Source of the DNA: a bacterium
GTDB lineage: Bacteria; UBP18; UBA7526
Direction: 5' to 3'
DNA length: 8,675 bases
Assembly: GCA_030619985.1 (NCBI GenBank)
Contig: JAUXAI010000052.1
Location: 1 to 8,675 of the forward strand
In this document: in pieces, positions 1-5,188 of the stretch
Layout of the letters: each line of letters starts with the position of its first letter
Position numbering within the stretch: position 1 is the stretch's first letter
Made by a program: the position numbers and the translations under genes
The notes under the pieces: model-generated
Told to the model about the DNA's origin: nothing
The model's database searches: none
Seen by the model: the letters and a program-made list of their open reading frames with translations, nothing else

Positions 1-16
1 TTAAATTGAGCCAATA

Positions 17-50
17 CACAAATCAATCGACGATCGTCTCTAAAATTGTG
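17..50. promoter_or_regulatory. Degenerate palindromic operator upstream of the PaaX-family gene
   Basis: This 34-bp site matches 29 of 34 positions of the perfect palindrome at 885-918. The left arm and centre (17-38) are identical; five mismatches fall in the right arm. Outer pairs cacaa/ttgtg and the centre gacga/tcgtc keep the dyad. A -10-like taaaat lies at 41-46 inside the right arm, without a convincing -35. It sits about 40 bp before the start codon at 89, where an autoregulatory repressor would bind. That the PaaX protein binds here is inference. Confidence 0.6.
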
Positions 51-88
51 CAAAGGGATAGAAAAAACTCTTCTACGGGAGGTGAGGA

Positions 89-880
89 ATGAAAGGACGA
101 GTCTCTACCACAAAGATTATCCTTTCTCTTTTGGACGATGCCCTCAAACTTCGTAGAGATCCCATGACTTTTCTTTTGGAAGAGATGGGGAAAACGGCGC
201 GTGCTGTCCAGGTGGCACTCACCAGACTTGAGAAAAAGGGCCAGATCAAGAAGGTGAATCAGAAGGAAGGAGTCTTCTTCTCTCTGACAGATGAGGGGAG
301 GGCCCAGATTCCGGACAGTCCCCATAGGCTGAAGAGAAAAAAGCGGAGATGGGATGGGAAATGGTATCTGGTGAGCTTTGATATCCCGGAGAAGAATAGA
401 AGGATGAGGAACCTCTTCAGGCGATATCTGGTCAGCCTGGGATGTGGAAGGATGCAAAAGAGCCTTTGGATATCGCCTTACAATCTTTCTCGAAGAATAC
501 AATCCATGATTAACGAAATGGGCCTGGAGAAGTATGTGGAGACCTTCTCCGCCCAACATCTGGGAGCGAGTAATAGCAGAACCTTAGCCTCCTGGATCTG
601 GAGACTGGAGGAATTTAATAGACGCTACTCTGAATTTATAGGCCGTTATAATCCTCTACTTTCCAGATTGAGAAGGGAGGCGAGCGCCAAAGGCCAAGAG
701 ATGGGACTTCTGCGTCTCAAGAGAAGAATAGAGAAAGATCTGGCCCAGATCTTAAGGAACGATCCTCAGCTCCCCAATGATCTCTTGCCTTCCGATTGGA
801 GGGGAGAGAAGGCCTATCAACTCTTTGAAGAATACTATGATTTAGTTCTTTTAAGGATCAGCTCGAGGAGAGGAAAATAG
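89..880 (+). CDS. PaaX-family transcriptional regulator
   Basis: A 263-residue protein with the three-part PaaX layout: an N-terminal winged helix (about residues 8-75, with ARAVQVALTRLEKKGQI as recognition region), a Cas2-like ferredoxin-fold middle domain (about 88-160, including KWYLVSFDIPEKNRRMRNLF and SLWISPY), and a C-terminal PaaX_C region ending in DPQLPNDLLPSDWRGEKAY. E. coli PaaX represses phenylacetate degradation and responds to phenylacetyl-CoA. No such pathway is visible here, so the ligand and regulon are unknown. The ATG at 89 has GGAGGT at 78-83. The gene is bracketed by two copies of one palindrome (17-50, 885-918), which suggests autoregulation. It is convergent with the ABC exporter genes, ending about 60 bp from the permease stop. 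The family call is firm; the regulated target is not determinable. Confidence 0.88.
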   Translation: MKGRVSTTKIILSLLDDALKLRRDPMTFLLEEMGKTARAVQVALTRLEKKGQIKKVNQKEGVFFSLTDEGRAQIPDSPHRLKRKKRRWDGKWYLVSFDIPEKNRRMRNLFRRYLVSLGCGRMQKSLWISPYNLSRRIQSMINEMGLEKYVETFSAQHLGASNSRTLASWIWRLEEFNRRYSEFIGRYNPLLSRLRREASAKGQEMGLLRLKRRIEKDLAQILRNDPQLPNDLLPSDWRGEKAYQLFEEYYDLVLLRISSRRGK

Positions 881-884
881 ATTG

Positions 885-918
885 CACAAATCAATCGACG
901 ATCGTCGATTGATTTGTG
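885..918. repeat. Perfect 34-bp palindrome after the PaaX-family gene
   Basis: The first 17 bases (cacaaatcaatcgacga) are followed directly by their exact reverse complement, with no loop. The first 22 bases are identical to 17-38 upstream of the gene. It starts four bases after the PaaX stop codon. No T-run follows on either strand, so it is a poor intrinsic terminator. A second operator for the same dimeric repressor, or a repeat family member, fits better. It lies between two convergent genes. Confidence 0.85.
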
Positions 919-941
919 TGAGAAGGGAAATAAAAGGGGGA

Positions 942-1751
942 TCAGTATTGAATGAGGCTTCCGTCCCTCTTTGCTTTTTTGATGGCATAGTTAAAGACCA
1001 GGATGCCTAAGGGGAGCAGGATAACGGAGAAGATGGCCAGGGCTATGATATTGGGTAATAAAGCTCCCCAGCTGGGGTCTCCTAATAGGGAATTTCTTAT
1101 ACCCCTTAAGGAGTAGGTGATAGGCAGAAGATGGGAGAATTTTTGGAGGGGCGGGGGAAGGATGGAGATGGGGTAGTAGACCCCGCCTAAGAGGATGGAG
1201 AGGGTGGTGAAGAGCCAGGTTATGGGGTTCCCCCTCTTGAAGACGATGATGAAGCCAGCAGCGATAATACCAAGGCTGCTAAAAGAGATAATGGTTAGGA
1301 TAAGGATGATGAAGGCGGGAAGGAGGTGAGTGAGGTTCAAACTCACCTTAAATAGAAAGATGCCGAGCAGAAGATAGACTAAGACATTTAAGGAGGTGCG
1401 AATGAAGCTCCAGAGGGAGAGGGAGACGACCAATACGCTTATCTTAGTGGGGGTGAGGAGCATGGCCTCTAAGGTGCCCATCATCTGTTCCCTTCTTATG
1501 CTACCTGAGAAGCTCTGTAGTCCCACTCCCAGATAGGTGGAGAAGGCCAATCCAATTAGGACAAAGGGGAAGTATTCCCCTCCATAATCTTTGAGATAGG
1601 GGGCAGCGCTCTCCCCAAATAGCTTAGAGATGAAGAAGAAGGTGACCACCCAGAAGAGGATGCTGAAGAGGTTGAGCAGGAAGGAGAAACGATAGCTTAT
1701 CTCAACAAGGAAGTCTCTTTTAATGAAGGCTAAGGGCTTTCTTAGAAACAA
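942..1751 (-). CDS. ABC-2 type transporter permease
   Basis: A 269-residue integral membrane protein with about six hydrophobic segments: around residues 20-42, 60-78, 105-135, 140-172, 180-200 and 235-258. It carries the ABC-2 hallmark stretch between segments 2 and 3 (SGSIRREQMMGTLEAMLLTP) and a conserved GGVYYPISILP loop before a late helix. It would form the membrane channel, probably as a homodimer, of an exporter powered by the ATPase encoded just upstream on the same strand (1820-2611). The start is TTG, with AGAGGT eight bases before it. No earlier in-frame ATG exists, and the next ATG would remove the first membrane segments. The substrate cannot be told from sequence; relatives export polysaccharides, drugs or lipids. 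The 68-bp gap to the ATPase gene holds repeats (1772-1815). Confidence 0.9.
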   Translation of the reverse strand: MFLRKPLAFIKRDFLVEISYRFSFLLNLFSILFWVVTFFFISKLFGESAAPYLKDYGGEYFPFVLIGLAFSTYLGVGLQSFSGSIRREQMMGTLEAMLLTPTKISVLVVSLSLWSFIRTSLNVLVYLLLGIFLFKVSLNLTHLLPAFIILILTIISFSSLGIIAAGFIIVFKRGNPITWLFTTLSILLGGVYYPISILPPPLQKFSHLLPITYSLRGIRNSLLGDPSWGALLPNIIALAIFSVILLPLGILVFNYAIKKAKRDGSLIQY

Positions 1752-1771
1752 TTTATTTACCTCTTTAAAAA

Positions 1772-1815
1772 TGTTAGCCAGTTAACCGGTTAGCCTGTTA
1801 GCCAGTTAAAACTGG
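1772..1815. repeat. Direct and inverted repeats between the two ABC genes
   Basis: The 14-mer tgttagccagttaa occurs at 1772-1785 and again at 1796-1809, a 24-bp period. Between them is the palindrome taaccggtta (1783-1792). The second copy continues into ccagtt-aa-aactgg (1802-1815), a 6-bp inverted repeat. The block fills most of the space between the ATPase stop and the permease start, so it would lie in the mRNA between the two cistrons. Function is unknown; it could be a small dispersed repeat or an intercistronic structure. Confidence 0.7.
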
Positions 1816-1819
1816 TAAA

Positions 1820-2611
1820 CTATTTGCTGGTGAAGTAAGAAAAGATTTCTTCCAGGGTAGCCTCTGGAATCCCGGCCTTACTCTGTAACTCTTTCAGGGT
1901 TCCACAGGCCTTTATCCTGCCCTGGTCTATAATGGCGATACGGTCGCAGAGTTCCTGGGCTTCGTTCATCTGATGGGTAGTCAAGAAGACGGTCTTTTTC
2001 TGTTGAGAGACGAGTTTCTCCCTGATAAAAGTCCTCAGGTTTTTAGCAGCAGTGGGATCCAGACTCTTAGTGGGTTCATCCATAAATAGAATCTGGGGAT
2101 TGGGCAATAGGCTCCTTGCTAAGGAGAGTCTCTGCTTCATACCCGTAGAGTATTCCTTGAAGAAAATATTTAACATTCCTCCTATTTCCAGGAGTTCAGC
2201 TACCTCCCCTATCCGCTTCTTTATTTGGGCCGAAGAGAGATTGTAGAGAATAGCGAAGAATTCCAGATTCTGCCTGCCAGTCAGTCGCCAGTAGAAACAG
2301 CGCTCCTCACCGGTCACCAGACCAATGGACTCCTTAACCCCGGCTTCATCCTTCAGGACGTTATATCCATTGACATAGGCCTCCCCCTTAGTAGGCAATA
2401 TGAGGGTGGAGAGAAGTTTTAAGAGAGTGGTTTTACCCGCTCCATTGGGGCCCAGAAGTCCAAATATCTCTCCCCTTTTGACCTGGATATTCACATCTTC
2501 TACTGCCTTGACCACTCCTTTTTTCCTGAAGGGATGGGCGAGCAATCTTCCCAAGCCAGGGGTAGGAGTGAAGTATTTGGTAAGATTTACTGTTTCTATG
2601 GCATAGGGCAT
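1820..2611 (-). CDS. ABC transporter ATP-binding protein (ABC-2 exporter partner)
   Basis: A 263-residue cytoplasmic ATPase that hydrolyses ATP to drive the ABC-2 permease encoded next to it. Counting from the chosen start it shows Walker A GPNGAGKTT (54-62), signature YSTGMKQRL (154-162), Walker B ILFMDEPTKSLD (174-185) and the switch histidine TTH (211-213). The Q-loop region reads GEERCFYWRLTGRQNL, so E stands near the usual Q, a pattern I associate with DrrA/CcmA-like exporters. The reading frame could be extended 22 codons to a TTG at 2677. However, the ATG at 2611 has GGAGG (2617-2621) five bases upstream, and the likely -10 box (2634-2639) would leave the longer start untranscribed. 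It is first in a two-gene operon and divergent from the PAS sensor gene. Confidence 0.93.
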   Translation of the reverse strand: MPYAIETVNLTKYFTPTPGLGRLLAHPFRKKGVVKAVEDVNIQVKRGEIFGLLGPNGAGKTTLLKLLSTLILPTKGEAYVNGYNVLKDEAGVKESIGLVTGEERCFYWRLTGRQNLEFFAILYNLSSAQIKKRIGEVAELLEIGGMLNIFFKEYSTGMKQRLSLARSLLPNPQILFMDEPTKSLDPTAAKNLRTFIREKLVSQQKKTVFLTTHQMNEAQELCDRIAIIDQGRIKACGTLKELQSKAGIPEATLEEIFSYFTSK

Positions 2612-2633
2612 AATAGCCTCCGGTACAATAGGT

Positions 2634-2662
2634 AGTTTAACAGATAAGAAATAGGATGTCAA
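2634..2662 (-). promoter_or_regulatory. Sigma-70-type promoter for the ABC exporter operon
   Basis: On the minus strand TTGACA (2662-2657) is followed after 17 bp by TAAACT (2639-2634), four of six matches to the -10 consensus. The predicted start is near 2627, giving a leader of about 16 bases that contains the GGAGG for the ATG at 2611. The -35 box is one arm of the palindrome at 2657-2676, whose other arm is the -35 of the divergent promoter. Confidence 0.6.
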
Positions 2663-2676
2663 ACTCAGATTTGACA
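2657..2676. repeat. Palindrome formed by two divergent -35 boxes
   Basis: The arms tgtcaaa (2657-2663) and tttgaca (2670-2676) are exact reverse complements around a 6-base centre. Each arm contains one TTGACA hexamer, for the minus- and plus-strand promoters respectively. The two promoters would compete for polymerase, or could be shut together by one dimeric regulator. The symmetry may simply follow from back-to-back consensus boxes. Confidence 0.7.
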
Positions 2677-2699
2677 AACCATGCTATATAGGCTATAAT
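2671..2699 (+). promoter_or_regulatory. Consensus sigma-70 promoter for the PAS sensor gene
   Basis: TTGACA (2671-2676), a 17-bp spacer and TATAAT (2694-2699) match the bacterial housekeeping consensus at all twelve positions with optimal spacing. Transcription would start near 2706, 32 bases before the ATG at 2738, which has AGAGAGG at 2726-2732. The same region carries the divergent promoter for the ABC operon. Confidence 0.82.
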
Positions 2700-2737
2700 A
2701 TCAAACAAATTACATATGGGCATAAAGAGAGGCCAAA

Positions 2738-4156
2738 ATGGTTAAGGAAAAGAAAGAAAGAAAAGAGATGGGGATGGAAGAAGAGTTAAGAAAGTATCGA
2801 TTGATAGTGGAGTCTGCTCAGGATGCCATATTTGTAAAGGATTTGGATAGCCACTATACTCTGGTTAATCAAAAGTGCTTAGAGGCATTTGGCAAGTCAA
2901 AGCAAGAGGAGGTCCTGGGCAAGAGGGATGATGAGCTCCTGCCTCCAAAAGAGGCTAAAATAAATATTGAGCACGACCAAAAAGTTTTTAAAACTGGCAA
3001 ACTTAAAGAGGTAACTAAGAAAATGACCGCTGGAGGGAAAGAGCGTTGGTTTCAGGCAAAAAAGGTTCCTCTGCGAGATAATCAAGGGGAAATTATTGGT
3101 CTCATTGGCGTCGCCCGAGACATCACGGAGCGCAAGAAGGCGGAGGAGGTACTGCGGGAGAACGCGGAGAAATTCAGGGTCCTTGCAGAAGAGTCGCCAA
3201 ACATGATTTATATCAACCAGAAGGGCAGGGTAGTGTATGCCAATAAGAAATGCGCAGAGGTTATGGGATACAAAAGGGATGAATTCTATTCCCCCAATTT
3301 TGACTTTCTGACCCTTATCGCACCAGAATATAGAGACTTGGTAAAGTCAGGTTTCAGCAAGCATATGAAGGGTGAGGAGGTCAAGCCATACGAATATGCC
3401 CTTATCACCAAAGAAGGTAAAAGAATCGATGCAATACACTTGACAAAATTGATAAGATATGGGGGAGAGAGCGCCCTCCTTGGAATAATAACTGACATCA
3501 CCGAGCGGAAAAGGGTGGAGGAAAGGGTAAAGGAGTCAGAGAGGAAATATAGGGACATGGTAGAGGTTACTACCGATTGGGTATGGGAAGTTGATAAAGA
3601 TGGAATGTATACCTATGTCAGTCCCAAAGTCAAGGACATCTTGGGTTACGAAGTCGATGAAGTAATTGGCAAGACCCCCTTTGATCTGATGCCAAAGGAT
3701 GAGGCAAAGAAGATATTAAGATTCTTCCGAGAGAAAGCAATTAAGAAAGAACCCTTCTTTGGATTAGAGAATATAAATAGGCATAAGGAGGGACATTTAG
3801 TAATACTAGAGACAAGTAGCATACCAATATTGGATAAAAGAGGAGAACTGATTGGCTATCGAGGTATTGATAGAGACATCACCGAGCGCAAGAAGATGGA
3901 GAAGATGTTGTGGAAAACCGAAGAACAACATAAGAAAGCTATTGAAAATATTTTCAAATTTGTTCCAGAAAGTCTGTTAGTTTTTACAGATAAATTAGAC
4001 TTATATAAAAAAAATAAAGCTTTTCAGAACATTATTAAGAAATATTCTGCTAAGCTGAATTATACAGAACAAGAACTGGCAGAAATAATTATTAAAAAGG
4101 TAAAAAATAGAATAATCACCGGGAATAATACGGCAATCAGGGTTTCTAAAAAATAG
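2738..4156 (+). CDS. Multi-PAS sensor protein, N-terminal part of a split histidine kinase
   Basis: A 472-residue soluble protein with three complete PAS/PAC domains (about 18-133, 145-258 and 268-385), each ending in a DITERK motif at 128, 253 and 380. Then comes the first half of a fourth PAS (about 400-470: FKFVPESLLVFTDKLDLYKKNKAFQ... helix-rich part). No membrane segment or signal peptide is seen, and there is no kinase domain. The fourth PAS stops after its helices, and its missing last strands plus a DITERK motif open the next kinase gene at 5189 in the same frame register. I infer that the two were one PAS-kinase gene, now split by the insert at 4154-5188. The first three domains keep moderate GC, but from about 3930 on the DNA becomes AT-rich. 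ATG 2738 has AGAGAGG (2726-2732). Ligands are unknown. Confidence 0.88.
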   Translation: MVKEKKERKEMGMEEELRKYRLIVESAQDAIFVKDLDSHYTLVNQKCLEAFGKSKQEEVLGKRDDELLPPKEAKINIEHDQKVFKTGKLKEVTKKMTAGGKERWFQAKKVPLRDNQGEIIGLIGVARDITERKKAEEVLRENAEKFRVLAEESPNMIYINQKGRVVYANKKCAEVMGYKRDEFYSPNFDFLTLIAPEYRDLVKSGFSKHMKGEEVKPYEYALITKEGKRIDAIHLTKLIRYGGESALLGIITDITERKRVEERVKESERKYRDMVEVTTDWVWEVDKDGMYTYVSPKVKDILGYEVDEVIGKTPFDLMPKDEAKKILRFFREKAIKKEPFFGLENINRHKEGHLVILETSSIPILDKRGELIGYRGIDRDITERKKMEKMLWKTEEQHKKAIENIFKFVPESLLVFTDKLDLYKKNKAFQNIIKKYSAKLNYTEQELAEIIIKKVKNRIITGNNTAIRVSKK

Positions 4157-4158
4157 GC

Positions 4159-4317
4159 GTGAGGAAGGAACAAATAGGCAAAATAATTTTTAGTAAAGTA
4201 TTGGAGATGCCCTTAGCAAAGTATCTCATCTATGTTGAGAAAATAATAGAGGGAACAATAAAGCCTTTTTCAACCCACAAGTCTGTAAAAAAAAATTATT
4301 TTATGCTAAAACAATGA
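4159..4317 (+). CDS. Small ORF, probable displaced N-terminus of the sigma-54/GIY-YIG protein
   Basis: A 52-codon frame from GTG 4159 (ATG alternative at 4207), including KIIFSKVLEMPLAKYLIYV and KPFSTHKSVKKNYFML. Its TGA (4315-4317) overlaps the ATG of the next frame (4314) as ATGA. No clear ribosome binding site precedes it. The segment before the stop resembles, weakly, the part of sigma-54 that precedes the DNA-binding region, where the following ORF picks up with IKDGTLCFEV. A one-base shift at the A9 run (4287-4295) or the AAAA at 4308-4311 would join the two frames. So this is either a translationally coupled partner, a slippage-expressed N-terminus, or the broken start of a decaying gene. 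Identification is tentative. Confidence 0.4.
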   Translation: MRKEQIGKIIFSKVLEMPLAKYLIYVEKIIEGTIKPFSTHKSVKKNYFMLKQ

Positions 4318-5186
4318 TTAAAGATGGAACTCTATGTTTCGAGGTTTCAGATAAACGCTTAGAAAATATCTATTCGACTCAAAATTGTACTGAGAATAAA
4401 ATAATATGTTCATTGAAATGGATTAACACCAGAAATAAATTTTCTCTACATATTTTAAAAAGCCTCTTTCGTTATCAAAATAAATATTGGTTTTCTGGCA
4501 AAGAGACAGATCTAAAACCTTTGACCTTAAAACAATTCTTATTCTTATACCCACTAAAATATCTTGATCAAACTCGACTTTCAAGGTTAATTTCAAATTT
4601 ATTGGTTATGAATCCTCAAAATTGGGTTATTAATCTTAAAAGTTTATTTATATCAAAGAAAAAATATCACTCATACCTTGTTAAAGAATTAGTTAGGGGT
4701 AACGAAGATGCCTTGAAAGATAAGGAGATTCAACGCCTATTAGCTCAAAAAGGAGTATATTTATCCCTTAGAACGATATGTAATTGCAGAAAATTGCTTA
4801 ATATCCCTAACTATAAGGAAAGAACCACTTATTGTTATGAAAAGGATATAACTTTTAGTGATTACATGATGTTATTAAAAAAATATTTAAATAAAATTCC
4901 AACTGAAACTGGAACTTATGAATTAAGCATTTCATCAAAAATTAATTACCTGAACTACAAAAGTAATGTTCTATATATAGGTTCTTCCAAAAATCTGCGA
5001 AAGCGGATAACAAACTATTTTGGTAATAAATTAAAAAATAATCGTTTGAGTAAATTTATCAATAATTACGATGTATTCTTGCGTTTTTGTCTAAACCAAA
5101 ATTACATCTTAGTAGAAAAAAAGCTCCTTAAGAATTTTAAGAACATTTATGGAGAGTTACCAAAGGCTAACAGTTTAGGAGGATAA
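4314..5186 (+). CDS. Sigma-54-like DNA-binding region fused to a GIY-YIG endonuclease
   Basis: A 290-residue protein with two recognisable parts. Residues about 1-170 follow the C-terminal third of sigma-54 (RpoN) step by step: SLKWINTRN (33-41) matches AKWLIKSLESRN, LKPLTLKQF (67-75) matches the start of the HTH region, and SRLISNLLVMNPQNWVINLK (90-109) matches SRVTTQKYLHSPRGIFELK. LVKELVRGNED and QRLLAQKGV match the stretch leading to the RpoN box, which here reads SLRTICNCRK (151-160) instead of ARRTVAKYRE. Residues about 198-290 are a GIY-YIG nuclease: GTY (200-202), YIG (221-223), arginines 229/231, probable catalytic E268 and N286. Activator-contacting region I and most of the core-binding domain are absent, so it is not a working sigma factor. 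I infer that the HTH steers the nuclease to a site. The ATG lacks a good ribosome site and overlaps the upstream TGA. Confidence 0.78.
   Translation: MIKDGTLCFEVSDKRLENIYSTQNCTENKIICSLKWINTRNKFSLHILKSLFRYQNKYWFSGKETDLKPLTLKQFLFLYPLKYLDQTRLSRLISNLLVMNPQNWVINLKSLFISKKKYHSYLVKELVRGNEDALKDKEIQRLLAQKGVYLSLRTICNCRKLLNIPNYKERTTYCYEKDITFSDYMMLLKKYLNKIPTETGTYELSISSKINYLNYKSNVLYIGSSKNLRKRITNYFGNKLKNNRLSKFINNYDVFLRFCLNQNYILVEKKLLKNFKNIYGELPKANSLGG
5177..5182 (+). promoter_or_regulatory. Ribosome binding site for the kinase half, inside the endonuclease ORF
   Basis: AGGAGG lies within the last glycine codons of the endonuclease gene, six bases before ATG 5189. It fixes the start of the kinase half. It also shows that the insert, not the original gene, provides the translation signal for the downstream half of the split kinase. 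Confidence 0.8.
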
Positions 5187-5188
5187 TT

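Larger units (their letters stand above)
4154..5188 (+). mobile_element. AT-rich GIY-YIG endonuclease-bearing insert splitting a PAS-kinase gene
   Basis: Sequence unrelated to PAS or kinase lies between the two halves of one PAS domain. Its left edge supplies the TAG that ends the sensor half; its right edge supplies an AGGAGG and ATG for the kinase half. Hand-counted lines in it are about 27-28% GC, against 50% in a line of the kinase. It encodes a GIY-YIG nuclease, the class used by many homing elements. The reading frames on both sides are in the same phase (the interval is 1035 bases). The exact ends are unproven. A similar short string (aaaaaatagg at 4148, aaaaaacagg at 5205) occurs at both borders. 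Homing behaviour is inferred from the nuclease and the split host gene. Confidence 0.65.

Noticed and set aside
23-559. Long minus-strand frame opposite the PaaX gene
   Set aside because: It overlaps a gene with clear domain conservation, has no ribosome site I trust and resembles no family; it is a shadow frame.
885-918. Intrinsic terminator between the convergent PaaX and permease genes
   Set aside because: The palindrome is perfect but has no T-run after it on either strand, and a near copy sits upstream of the gene, which fits an operator better.
2612-2677. 22-residue N-terminal extension of the ABC ATPase from a TTG
   Set aside because: The internal ATG has GGAGG at ideal spacing, and the extension runs through the predicted promoter.
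4154-5188. Self-splicing group I intron or intein explanation for the insert
   Set aside because: The matching reading phase and GIY-YIG gene invite it, but I could not recognise group I core pairings. The stop before and ribosome site plus ATG after the insert argue for two separate proteins, and no intein splice motifs are present. A covariance-model search would settle it.
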